From Streptomyces sp. CB02980 (GTDB taxonomy: Bacteria > Actinomycetota > Actinomycetes > Streptomycetales > Streptomycetaceae), in the NCBI RefSeq assembly GCF_014451325.2, contig NZ_JACSCH020000003.1:310001-374000 (forward strand): a stretch of DNA of 64,000 nucleotides. Direction: 5' to 3'. This document shows positions 42,985 to 51,717 of this stretch, piece after piece (the stretch's first letter is position 1; the number at the start of each line of letters is the position of its first letter). The notes under the pieces are model-generated. The model did not search any database and was not told the DNA's origin. It saw only the letters and a program-made list of their open reading frames with translations. Made by a program: the position numbers and the translations under genes.

Positions 42985-43553
42985 TGAACCCCACCAACCG
43001 CACCAGGACCCGCGGGGCGGCGCTCGGCGTCCTCCTCCTGTGTCTCTCCACCCTCGCGACGGGATGTTCCATGAACGACGCCGGCGGTGCCGACGACCTC
43101 GGCTACACCCCGACGACCCTCGAGGTCGAGAAGGCGCGGACGCGCACCAAGGAGATCTCCAGCGAGATCTTCGACATGATCGGGCTGCCCAAGGGCAAGA
43201 CGACCCCGGGCGGCGCCGGTGCCTCCACGTGCAAGGAGGACCCCGAGCACCTCTTCATGATCCGCCACCCCTGGTCGGTGTACGACGTCTCCGAGGATGA
43301 GCTGAAGCAGGGCTTCGAGCGGCTCCGGCAGGCGCTGCCCGCCAAGGGCTGGAAGGTCGTCTCGTACGGCCCGAACAACAGCAAGGCCAAGAGCCTGGAG
43401 CTCCTCGCGGAATCCGAGAAGGAGCACTTCGCCGTCAACGCGGAGCTGTGGGTCGGCAGCACAGACCCGAAGAAGAAGAACCTGATCGGCGTCACCGTCG
43501 TCTCCGGCTGCTTCCGCGCGCCCGAGGGGACGGACCTGAAGGGTCTGTACTGA
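42984..43553 (+). CDS. Lipoprotein of ESX-like locus A
   Basis: 189 residues; the signal peptide ends in the lipobox ATGC (Cys28). The mature domain is mixed alpha/beta, with a conserved-looking SCFR near the end and a Cys after GAGAST. The ATG overlaps the DUF1023 stop (TGATG), so the pair is translationally coupled. It is a candidate surface partner or immunity protein for the hydrolase. No family recognised. Confidence 0.78.
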   Translation: MNPTNRTRTRGAALGVLLLCLSTLATGCSMNDAGGADDLGYTPTTLEVEKARTRTKEISSEIFDMIGLPKGKTTPGGAGASTCKEDPEHLFMIRHPWSVYDVSEDELKQGFERLRQALPAKGWKVVSYGPNNSKAKSLELLAESEKEHFAVNAELWVGSTDPKKKNLIGVTVVSGCFRAPEGTDLKGLY

Positions 43554-43606
43554 GAGCGCACATCGATGGGAGCACTCGTCACTGAAAGCACTCGTCGCGT
43601 GAGGGA

Positions 43607-43636
43607 GGCCCGGGGCACATGCCCCGGGCCCTTTTT
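43607..43636 (+). terminator. Rho-independent terminator of ESX-like locus A
   Basis: Perfect 10-bp stem GGCCCGGGGC/GCCCCGGGCC, 4-base loop, followed by CTTTTT. The most canonical terminator in the window. Confidence 0.9.
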
Positions 43637-43679
43637 CTGCGGCTCGTGTCACAGATGGCCGGATAGGGGTTGCTCTTAT

Positions 43680-43731
43680 TACCGGCGGGTAGCATCATCG
43701 TAGAGAAGCGTGGGCTACTCACCGGTAGTAC
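43680..43731 (+). promoter_or_regulatory. Two inverted repeats upstream of the acyl-CoA dehydrogenase gene
   Basis: TTACC-GGCG-GGTA near 43680-43692 and TACTCACCGGTAGTA at 43717-43731, both built on an ACCGG/CCGGT core with TAC/GTA arms. This resembles TetR-family fatty-acid regulators' sites. -10-like TAGCAT at 43690-43695 overlaps the first repeat. The regulator is not in the window. Confidence 0.5.
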
Positions 43732-43793
43732 GAGCACGACCACGCCCGCGTACCAGGACATCCGCCTCCCCGAGCCTTTACGGAGCCGTCGCC

Positions 43794-45632
43794 ATGGGGC
43801 ACTACAAGTCGAATCTCCGCGACATCGAGTTCAACCTCTTCGAGGTCCTCGGCCGCGACAAGGTGTACGGCTCCGGGCCGTTCGAGGAGATGGACGTCGA
43901 GACCGCCAAGAGCATCCTCGACGAGATCCGCCGCCTCGCCGAGAACGAGCTCGCGGAGTCCTTCACCGACGCCGACCGCAACCCGCCGGTCTTCGACCCG
44001 GAGACCAACACCGCCCCCGTGCCGGCCACCTTCAAGAAGTCGTACAACGCCTTCATGGAGTCCGAGTACTGGCGTCTGGGCATCCCCGAGGAGATCGGCG
44101 GCACCGTCTCCCCGCGCTCCCTGATCTGGGCGTACGCGGAGCTGCTGCTCGGCTCGAACCCGGCCATCTGGATGTACTCCTCCGGCCCGGCCTTCGCCGG
44201 CATCCTCTACAACGAGGGCAACGAGGCGCAGAAGAAGGTCGCGCAGATCGCCGTCGAGAAGCGCTGGGGCTCCACCATGGTGCTCACCGAGCCCGACGCG
44301 GGCTCGGACGTCGGCGCCGGCCGCACCAAGGCCACCCAGCAGGAGGACGGCTCCTGGCACATCGAGGGCGTGAAGCGCTTCATCACGTCCGGTGAGCACG
44401 ACATGGAGGAGAACATCCTCCACTACGTCCTCGCCCGCCCCGAAGGCGCCGGCCCCGGCACCAAGGGCCTCTCCCTCTTCCTCGTCCCCAAGTTCGAGTT
44501 CGACTGGGAGACCGGCGAGCTGGGCGAGCGCAACGGCGCCTACGCCACGAACGTCGAGCACAAGATGGGCCTCAAGGCCTCCAACACGTGCGAGATGACC
44601 TTCGGCGACCAGCACCCCGCCAAGGGCTGGCTGATCGGCGACAAGCACGACGGCATCCGCCAGATGTTCCTCATCATCGAGTTCGCCCGCATGATGGTCG
44701 GCACGAAGGCGATCTCCACCCTCTCCACGGGCTACCTCAACGCCCTGGAGTACGCCAAGGAGCGCGTCCAGGGCACCGACCTGGCGAACTTCATGGACAA
44801 GGCCGCGCCCAAGGTCACCATCACGCACCACCCCGACGTCCGCCGCTCGCTCATGACGCAGAAGGCGTACGCCGAGGGCATGCGCTCCCTCGTCCTCTAC
44901 ACGGCCTCCGTGCAGGACGAGATCGCGATCAAGGAAGCGGCCGGCGAGGACGCCAAGGCGCTGCACGGCCTGAACGACCTGCTGCTCCCGATCGTCAAGG
45001 GCTACGGCTCCGAGAAGGGCTACGAGCAGCTCGCGCAGTCGCTCCAGACCTTCGGCGGCTCCGGCTTCCTGCAGGAGTACCCGATCGAGCAGTACATCCG
45101 GGACGCCAAGATCGACACCCTCTACGAGGGCACCACGGCCATCCAGGGCCAGGACTTCTTCTTCCGCAAGATCGTCCGCGACCAGGGCGCGTCCCTGAAC
45201 GCGCTGTCCGAGGAGATCAAGAAGTTCCTCGCGGTCGGCACCGGCGGCGAGGACCTGGCCGACGCCCGCGACGCGCTGGCCAAGGCCGCCGTCGACCTGG
45301 AGAGCATCGTCGGCACGATGATCACCGACCTCACCGCCACCGGCGAGGACGTCAAGAACATCTACAAGGTCGGCCTCAACACCACCCGCCTGCTGCTGGC
45401 CTCCGGCGACGTCGTCGTCGGCTACCTGCTGCTGCGCGGTGCGGCCGTCGCCGGCGAGAAGCTGGCCGCGGGCGCGGCGGACAAGTCCGCCAAGGAAGCA
45501 GCCTTCTACCAGGGCAAGATCGCGGCCGCGAAGTTCTTCGCCGCCAACATCCTGCCGGGCGTGAGCGCCGAGCGCGCCCTCGCCGAGGCCGTCGACGGCT
45601 CGCTGATGGACCTGGACGAGGCCGCGTTCTAG
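43794..45632 (+). CDS. Acyl-CoA dehydrogenase (FadE5-like, long form)
   Basis: 612 residues, longer than the usual 380 because of N- and C-terminal extensions typical of the FadE5-like class. The catalytic Glu is in LYEGTTAIQ (about 445). FAD/acyl-CoA contacts include [10 protein letters not shown], and the C-terminal helical domain runs from about 480. It oxidises medium- or long-chain acyl-CoA in beta-oxidation, in the cytosol with electron-transfer flavoprotein. ATG 43794 has CGGAG upstream. Probably TetR-regulated through the inverted repeats before it. Monocistronic, with a terminator on each side. Confidence 0.94.
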   Translation: MGHYKSNLRDIEFNLFEVLGRDKVYGSGPFEEMDVETAKSILDEIRRLAENELAESFTDADRNPPVFDPETNTAPVPATFKKSYNAFMESEYWRLGIPEEIGGTVSPRSLIWAYAELLLGSNPAIWMYSSGPAFAGILYNEGNEAQKKVAQIAVEKRWGSTMVLTEPDAGSDVGAGRTKATQQEDGSWHIEGVKRFITSGEHDMEENILHYVLARPEGAGPGTKGLSLFLVPKFEFDWETGELGERNGAYATNVEHKMGLKASNTCEMTFGDQHPAKGWLIGDKHDGIRQMFLIIEFARMMVGTKAISTLSTGYLNALEYAKERVQGTDLANFMDKAAPKVTITHHPDVRRSLMTQKAYAEGMRSLVLYTASVQDEIAIKEAAGEDAKALHGLNDLLLPIVKGYGSEKGYEQLAQSLQTFGGSGFLQEYPIEQYIRDAKIDTLYEGTTAIQGQDFFFRKIVRDQGASLNALSEEIKKFLAVGTGGEDLADARDALAKAAVDLESIVGTMITDLTATGEDVKNIYKVGLNTTRLLLASGDVVVGYLLLRGAAVAGEKLAAGAADKSAKEAAFYQGKIAAAKFFAANILPGVSAERALAEAVDGSLMDLDEAAF

Positions 45633-45646
45633 GACGCCCCCGTTCA

Positions 45647-45694
45647 CACAGGCACGGCCCGTCCCCGGGGAGGGGGGCGGGCCGTACCCCTGTG
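45647..45694. terminator. Bidirectional terminator after the acyl-CoA dehydrogenase gene
   Basis: Two-part stem: CACAGG/CCTGTG outside and CGGCCCG/CGGGCCG inside, between convergent stops. Confidence 0.65.
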
Positions 45695-45708
45695 CGCGGG
45701 CAGGCTCC

Positions 45709-46284
45709 CTACGAGGGGCGGCCGCCGAACTGCCAGTCGTGCACCTCGACGTCGGCGTACGAGTCCGGGGTCGGGAGGACGGCGCGGGCCGCCTCCGGGT
45801 CCGGCGCCCGGACCAGCGCCGCCGTGCCCAGCCAGGTGGCACCGTCGTCGGAGAGCAGCGGCCCATAGGCGATCAGGTCCCCCCGGTCCTCCCAGTCGGA
45901 CGGCGCCTCCAGGTCGACGGCCCGCCCCGTCGCCGTGGCCGCACCGAGGCCGATCACCAGGAAGCGGTCGCCGCCGGTCCGGCCGCCGGGGAAGTCCCAC
46001 ATGGTGCGCCCGAGGACGTTGCGCCACCGGCGCAGCATCACGTCCCGGTAGACACCGGCCTGATAGTTGGGCTCGTCGAAGGCGAACGCGCGGGCGGCGC
46101 CGGCATCGGGCAGGTCGAGGATGTGCACGCTGCCGCTGGGCGCCTCGCCGTCCTCGCCGAAGGTCGGACCGCGGGCGATCATCTCCTTGGCGTACTGGTC
46201 CATGTAGGCCCAGTGGGACTCGATCAACGCGTCGCGCAACGGCAGGGAGCCGATCCGGTCCCGGTGGTAACAGAGGAATTCCAT
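45709..46284 (-). CDS. YCII-related protein, two-domain
   Basis: 191 residues made of two YCII-like ferredoxin-fold halves: MEFLCYHRDRIGSLPLRDAL to NVLGRTMWDF and DRFLVIGLGAATATG to DVEVHDWQFG. The typical His/Asp pair is partly visible (EVHDW). YCII proteins are small cytosolic proteins of mostly unknown function, some in chloroaromatic breakdown. ATG 46284 has GAGGAG upstream. Divergent from the M18 aminopeptidase. Confidence 0.82.
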   Translation of the reverse strand: MEFLCYHRDRIGSLPLRDALIESHWAYMDQYAKEMIARGPTFGEDGEAPSGSVHILDLPDAGAARAFAFDEPNYQAGVYRDVMLRRWRNVLGRTMWDFPGGRTGGDRFLVIGLGAATATGRAVDLEAPSDWEDRGDLIAYGPLLSDDGATWLGTAALVRAPDPEAARAVLPTPDSYADVEVHDWQFGGRPS

Positions 46285-46373
46285 GACCGAAGGATCTCCT
46301 CGCGCGGGCGCGCGGGGCGAGCGTTTTGCGGGGCCCCGTATTCGTATACCGGGCCCTGCGTAAGGTGGAACCC

Positions 46374-47681
46374 ATGAGCAGCGCAGCCTCCCGTCCCACC
46401 GCAGGCCCCTTCGACCGCGGACACACCGACGACCTCATGGCCTTCCTGACGGCCTCGCCCTCGCCGTACCACGCGGTCGCGAGCGCCGCCGAGCGGCTTG
46501 AGAAGGCCGGGTTCCGCCAGGTCGAGGAGACCGCGGCCTGGGACGCTACGAGCGGCGGGAAGTACGTGATCCGCGGCGGCGCGATCATCGCCTGGTACGT
46601 GCCGGAGGGCGCCTCCGCCCACACCCCGTACCGGATCGTCGGCGCCCACACCGACTCCCCCAACCTGCGCGTCAAGCCGCAGCCCGACATGGGCGCGCAC
46701 GGCTGGCGGCAGGTCGCGGTCGAGATCTACGGCGGCACCCTGCTCAACACCTGGCTCGACCGCGACCTCGGCCTCGCCGGGCGGCTCACCCTCCGCGACG
46801 GCAGCCACCACCTGGTCAACGTGGACCGGCCGCTGCTGCGCGTCCCGCAGCTCGCGATCCACCTCGACCGGGGCGTCAACGACGGCCTCAAGCTGGAGCG
46901 CCAGCGCCACATGCAGCCGATCTGGGGCATCGGCGAGGTCCACGAGGGCGACCTGATCTCCTTCGTCGCCGCCGAGGCGGGCGTCGACGCCGAGGACGTG
47001 AGCGGCTGGGACCTGATGGTGCACGCCGTCGACGCACCCGCCTACCTGGGCCGCGACCGCGAGCTGCTCGCCGGGCCGCGCATGGACAACCTGCTGTCCG
47101 TGCACGCCGCCGTCGCCGCGCTCGCCTCCCTCGCGGGCCGCGACGACCTCCCGTACATCCCGGTCCTCGCCGCCTTCGACCACGAGGAGAACGGCTCCGA
47201 GGCCGACACCGGTGCCCAGGGCCCGCTCCTCGGCAACGTCCTGGAGCGCTCGGTGTACGCGCGCGGCGGCTCCTACGAGGACCGCGCCCGGTCCTTCGCC
47301 GGCACCGTCTGCCTCTCCTCCGACACCGGCCACGCCGTCCACCCGAACTACGCGGAGCGCCACGACCCGACGCACCACCCGCGCGTCAACGGCGGCCCGA
47401 TCCTGAAGGTGAACGTCAACCAGCGGTACGCCACCGACGGCAGCGGCCGCGCGGTCTTCGCCGCCGCCTGCGAGAAGGCGGGCGTGCCGTGGCAGTCGTT
47501 CGTCTCCAACAACGACATGCCCTGCGGCACGACGATCGGCCCGATCACCGCCGCCCGCCACGGCATCAAGACGGTCGACATCGGCGTGGCGATCCTCTCC
47601 ATGCACAGCGCCCGCGAACTCTGCGGCGCCGAGGACCCGTACCTCCTGGCCAACGCCCTGGTCGCGTTCCTGGAGGGCTGA
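46374..47681 (+). CDS. M18 family aminopeptidase
   Basis: 435 residues, aspartyl-aminopeptidase type. Metal-binding and catalytic motifs are GAHTDSPNLRVKP, AFDHEENGSE, PRMDNLLS and IGVAILSMHSARE. These cytosolic two-metal enzymes trim N-terminal acidic residues from peptides. ATG 46374 has AAGGTGG seven bases upstream; an upstream in-frame extension lacks a ribosome-binding site. Confidence 0.95.
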   Translation: MSSAASRPTAGPFDRGHTDDLMAFLTASPSPYHAVASAAERLEKAGFRQVEETAAWDATSGGKYVIRGGAIIAWYVPEGASAHTPYRIVGAHTDSPNLRVKPQPDMGAHGWRQVAVEIYGGTLLNTWLDRDLGLAGRLTLRDGSHHLVNVDRPLLRVPQLAIHLDRGVNDGLKLERQRHMQPIWGIGEVHEGDLISFVAAEAGVDAEDVSGWDLMVHAVDAPAYLGRDRELLAGPRMDNLLSVHAAVAALASLAGRDDLPYIPVLAAFDHEENGSEADTGAQGPLLGNVLERSVYARGGSYEDRARSFAGTVCLSSDTGHAVHPNYAERHDPTHHPRVNGGPILKVNVNQRYATDGSGRAVFAAACEKAGVPWQSFVSNNDMPCGTTIGPITAARHGIKTVDIGVAILSMHSARELCGAEDPYLLANALVAFLEG

Positions 47682-47740
47682 CGCTCAGCGGCTCAGGCCG
47701 CGAAACATCCGCGAAAGGTGCCGGTTGGCAGGGTCGCCTC

Positions 47741-48085
47741 ATGCATCGTCATGAGGGGCCCTCCCGGGGCAGGTTCATCGCGGGTGTCGGGGGCGCCGTC
47801 ACCGTCGCCGCGGCGGTGGCGGGGGTGTTGATCGGCACGTACAACGACCGGCCGCCGTGGGGGACGGACATCGCCTACGAGGGCGGCTTCGTCATGGCGT
47901 CCCGGATCCGCGGGTACGACGTGGACGGCACGCGGACGAAGGCGCTGCTCGCCGGGGAGTGCGTGCTCATGGAGCGGCAGGGCATGGGCGGCGACCGGGC
48001 CGTGCACGACCCGGCCGCCTGGGTGGACGGATGCCTGGACGCCGCCGCGGGGCGGCCGTCCAGGCACCAGGGTCTCGTCCGCTGA
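47741..48085 (+). CDS. Small single-helix membrane protein, unknown
   Basis: 114 residues: basic N-terminus, one membrane helix (about 12-33, FIAGVGGAVTVAAAVAGVLIG), then an extracytoplasmic domain containing two Cys (GECVLM, DGCLDA) that could pair. It looks like a membrane-anchored exported domain. No family recognised. Its stop directly abuts the stop of the convergent NHLRC2-like gene (48085/48086). Confidence 0.65.
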   Translation: MHRHEGPSRGRFIAGVGGAVTVAAAVAGVLIGTYNDRPPWGTDIAYEGGFVMASRIRGYDVDGTRTKALLAGECVLMERQGMGGDRAVHDPAAWVDGCLDAAAGRPSRHQGLVR

Positions 48086-49894
48086 CTACGCGTCCATACC
48101 GGCGAGGATCAGCGGCAGCCGGGACACGCCCGCCGCCGTGATCTTCACCGGGACGCCCCAGTCCTGCTGGTGGACGTGGCAGGCCGGGTACTCGTTCGCC
48201 GGGTCGTCGTCGCAGGACGCGGCCATGGCCGAGACGTGCAGGACGCCCTCGGTGAGCTCGGGGTCGAGGTCGAGCTCGCGGAAGAGGTCCGTGCCCGTGC
48301 CCTCGCCCGCGAGGAGCAGTTCCGGCGGGGTCGAGGAGACCAGGAGGCGGGTCGAGGGGCCGTACCGCTCGTCCAGCTTCTGGCCGTTGGGCGCCTGGAA
48401 GACCACGTCCAGCCGGAGGCGGCCCGGGGCGACCTCGGTGGCCTCGCGCCGGGTGCGGTGGGCGACGGCCTCGACCTGGACGGCCTCCTCGGGGAGGCGC
48501 AGCCGGGTCAGCCGGTGCCGGGCGGACTCGACGACCACGATGTCGCCGTCGACGAGGACCGCGTCGCTGGGCTCGCGCAGGTCCGTGGCGAGCGTCGTCA
48601 CCTCGCCGGACGCCGGGTCGTAACGGCGCAGGGCGTGGTTGTACGTGTCGGAGACCGCGACCGAGCCGTCCGGGAGGGCGGTCACGCCCAGCGGGTGCTG
48701 GAGCAGGGCCTGGGCGGCGGCGCCGTCGCGGTGGCCGAAGTCGAAGAGGCCGGTGCCGACGGCGGTGTGGACCGCACCCTCCGTGTCGACCCAGCGCAGG
48801 GCGCTGGTCTCGGAGTCGGCGACCCACAGCCGGTCCTCGGTCGCGGCGAGCCCGGAGGGCTGCGCGAACCAGGCTTCGGCGGCGGGCCCGTCGACGAGCC
48901 CCTCGTTGGTGGTGCCGGCCGCGACCTCGACGGTCTTCGTGGCCGGGTCGTACGTCCACAGCTGGTGGACGCCGGCCATGGCGATCCACACCTTGCCCTG
49001 CCACCAGGCGACGTCCCACGGCGAGGACAGGTCGACCTCCAGGGCGGGCCCGGACGTGGGGGAGCCCTGCCACCACTGCTTCCCGGTGCCGGCGATCCGC
49101 TCGATCGCGCCGGTCGCCGGGTCGAGGACACGCAGGGCGTGGTTCACGGTGTCCGCGACGACGACGGTGCCGTCGGGCAGCTGCGCGAGGCCCTGCGGCT
49201 CCCGGAAGACACCCTCGCCGATCCGCCGTACGACGGTCTCGCCGTCGGCGGCCAGCTCGACGAGCTGGTGCCGGGTGGTGTCGGAGACCAGGAAGTTCCC
49301 GGAGGGCAGCAGGATCGCCTTGCCGGGGAAGCGCAGATCGGTGGCGACGGGCTCGGGCGCCACGTACGGCCCGTCGCCGCGCCGCAGCGTCCCCTTGGCC
49401 TCGTGCTCGGCCTCCAGCTCCTCGACGAGCGTCCGGATCGCGTTGGCGTGCCCCTCACCGGCGTGCTGGGCGACGACGTACCCCTCGGGGTCGATCACGA
49501 CGAGCGTCGGCCACGCGCGCACGGCGTACTGCTTCCAGGTCGCGAGCTCCGGGTCGTCGAGGACGGGGTGGTGCACCTCGTACCGCTCGACGGCGTCGAC
49601 GACGGCCTGGTGCTCGGCCTCGTGCACGAACTTCGGCGAGTGCACGCCGACGATGACGAGCGTGTCGCGGTGCTTCTCCTCCAGATCACGCAGCTCGTCG
49701 AGCACGTGCAGGCAGTTCACACAGCAGAAGGTCCAGAAATCAACAACAACGCACTTACCTCGCAGGTCGGCGAGGGTGAGATCTTTCCCGCCGGTGTTCA
49801 GCCAGCCACCCTTGCCGATCAGCTCGGGAGCACGGACACGGGCACGTCGGCGGGGCGCGGGCGCAGGGGTGGGCGCCGGGGCAGCATCGTTCAT
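48086..49894 (-). CDS. NHLRC2-like thioredoxin + NHL beta-propeller protein
   Basis: 602 residues in the architecture of animal NHLRC2: thioredoxin-like domain (about 25-165) with the unusual active site CCVNC at 57-61 (NHLRC2 has CCINC), an NHL beta-propeller (about 185-480), and a C-terminal beta domain (about 490-602) ending with two further Cys (SCDDD, PACHVH). No signal peptide, so cytosolic. The biochemical role is unknown. ATG 49894. Confidence 0.9.
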   Translation of the reverse strand: MNDAAPAPTPAPAPRRRARVRAPELIGKGGWLNTGGKDLTLADLRGKCVVVDFWTFCCVNCLHVLDELRDLEEKHRDTLVIVGVHSPKFVHEAEHQAVVDAVERYEVHHPVLDDPELATWKQYAVRAWPTLVVIDPEGYVVAQHAGEGHANAIRTLVEELEAEHEAKGTLRRGDGPYVAPEPVATDLRFPGKAILLPSGNFLVSDTTRHQLVELAADGETVVRRIGEGVFREPQGLAQLPDGTVVVADTVNHALRVLDPATGAIERIAGTGKQWWQGSPTSGPALEVDLSSPWDVAWWQGKVWIAMAGVHQLWTYDPATKTVEVAAGTTNEGLVDGPAAEAWFAQPSGLAATEDRLWVADSETSALRWVDTEGAVHTAVGTGLFDFGHRDGAAAQALLQHPLGVTALPDGSVAVSDTYNHALRRYDPASGEVTTLATDLREPSDAVLVDGDIVVVESARHRLTRLRLPEEAVQVEAVAHRTRREATEVAPGRLRLDVVFQAPNGQKLDERYGPSTRLLVSSTPPELLLAGEGTGTDLFRELDLDPELTEGVLHVSAMAASCDDDPANEYPACHVHQQDWGVPVKITAAGVSRLPLILAGMDA

Positions 49895-49977
49895 CCTTCA
49901 AGCTTGCCATCCGCCTGTGAACACAGGATCACCCCCGCGCGAAGCGGCTGCTCAGGGCATACGCCCCACCACGGCGA

Positions 49978-49997
49978 CCTCCGAGAACTCCCGGAGG
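49978..49997 (-). terminator. Hairpin downstream of the recombinase gene
   Basis: CCTCCG/CGGAGG arms with an 8-base loop, directly after the recombinase stop. Confidence 0.45.
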
Positions 49998-50001
49998 AAG
50001 G

Positions 50002-51546
50002 TCATGCGGCCGTTCCCGCCGACGTCGCCCATTGGATCTGGATGCGTTGCTCGGGGATGATCCGCCGCCCTCGCGCTCCCTTACTCACCTCGACGCGGTC
50101 CACGGCGAGCGACAGCCGCACGCGCCGGTCCTCGTTCGTCGCGTCCGTCCATGCCTGGCGCAGGGTGACGCCATCGAGCATCGGAGACACGTCCACGGAC
50201 GGCGTGGGAAGCCTGTGGAGATCGCCGCGGAGGCCGTCGACACGTCCTCTCAAACGGTCTGAAAGCCGGTTGTAGCGCTCCACGGCCGCAGCGCCGCTGA
50301 ACTCACCTCGCACGTAGCGTGCATCCTCCAGGTCGGCCAGGCGCGCTTCCTCGTCCTGGATCTCCGCGGTGAGGGCATCGCGTTTCGCGAAGGTCTCCGG
50401 ATCCACACGGTGCACCCAGCGATCTGCGATCGCGACGAGCAGCGGGTCGCCCGGTTCGAGCGCCGGGAGCTTGGTGAGGAACTGTTCCGTCACGTACCGG
50501 TCGACCGCCTCGGCCAACGCTGAGGCTCCGATGCACTGATTGCCCGCGCGGCGAGCCATGCACTGATAGCTGTCGCCCACACGGTGCATCCGGCGACCGC
50601 AGCCAGGAACGGCGCAGTAGACGAGTCCCGTGAGCAGCGCCGTCCCCTCGGGCTTCGGCCGCCGTTCTCCCGCATGCACGAACGTTCTGGATTCCAGGGT
50701 GCGGATGATCTGTTCACGCTCTCCGACGGTGATGATCCCGTCGCCGATCTCGACGGTGTCCAGCGTCCCGGGATCGCGGTACGGGAAGACCCTGCCCGTG
50801 TACCTTCGCTCGCCGTCATCCGTCTCGACGCTCTCGGTCTCCGGCATCAGGCCGGCGAACGCCGGGGAGCGCAGCAGCTGCATGACGCTGGCCGCGTTCC
50901 ACTGCCCGCCCCTGGGCGAGAGGACCTCGTACTCGTTGAGGAGTCGGGCGATCTTGACCAACGATGTCCCGGCGAGCGCTTCATCCGCAATCAGGCGGGC
51001 GTAGACGGCGTACTCGGGGTCATGGACGAGCTTCTTGGTCTTCGAGTCGATGAGCAGCCCGTACGGAGGCTGTCCGCCGATCCACTGACCTCTGCTGCGG
51101 AGGTAGCGCTTCGCGTGCCCGACCCGCGTGCCGAGATTCCTGGACTCGGAGCGGGCGAGCTCGGCAAGCATGGAGACAACCATGCGCGCCGAGTCGTTCG
51201 AGGTGTCGAGACCGTCCACGACGGAGACGAGACGGCCGCCGGCCTTCTCGATGTCGTCCAGCACCCTGCCCACCTGGCCGATCCCCTTGCGGGACAGACG
51301 GTCCAGTTTCCAGACGATCAGCGTGCCGACGACGCCCGCCGTGACGGCCGCGAGCGCGGCGTCGAAGCCCTTGCGCTCAACGGTCTTGTAGCCGGAGCGC
51401 CCTCTGTCCATGTGGACCTTGCGGACGGTCAGCCCGTTGCGTTCGGCCCAAGCACGGCAGTCGGCTTCCTGCCGCTCGATTGCGGTCTTGCCGTCCCGGG
51501 CGAGGGACAGACGGACGTAGAGGTCACAGATCGTGTCTTGATGCAC
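50002..51546 (-). mobile_element. Orphan large serine recombinase (integrase)
   Basis: 514 residues, encoded on the minus strand. The resolvase domain has the nucleophile Ser14 in YVRLS and the LIVWKLDRLSRKG motif with catalytic Arg; the recombinase domain follows (GQPPYGLL, LLRSPAFAGL), then a zinc ribbon (CAVPGCGRRM, YQCMARRAGNQC) and a coiled-coil C-terminus. This is the size and order of phage or ICE large serine integrases. No excisionase, replication, phage or transfer genes lie nearby, so it is the remnant of an integrated element or a solitary domesticated gene. No attachment-site repeat was found by eye in the short flanks. Confidence 0.93.
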
Positions 51547-51717
51547 ACGGTCAGTGTGGCGCCGAGTTCGGTGGCCTGTTGTCTCAAGCCAGAAGTCGAC
51601 TGAGCGGTTTTCCCCTCCCGTATTCAGTACGTCAGGGGTGCCGTACGGGTGGAATCGGGGGCCGGGTGGGGGCGGGGTGCGTGTCCGGGGGTGGGGTGGG
51701 GGCGGGGGCTGGCCAGC

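Noticed and set aside
49895-51717. Attachment-site direct repeats flanking the serine integrase
   Set aside because: No convincing matching sequence longer than chance was found by eye between the two flanks.
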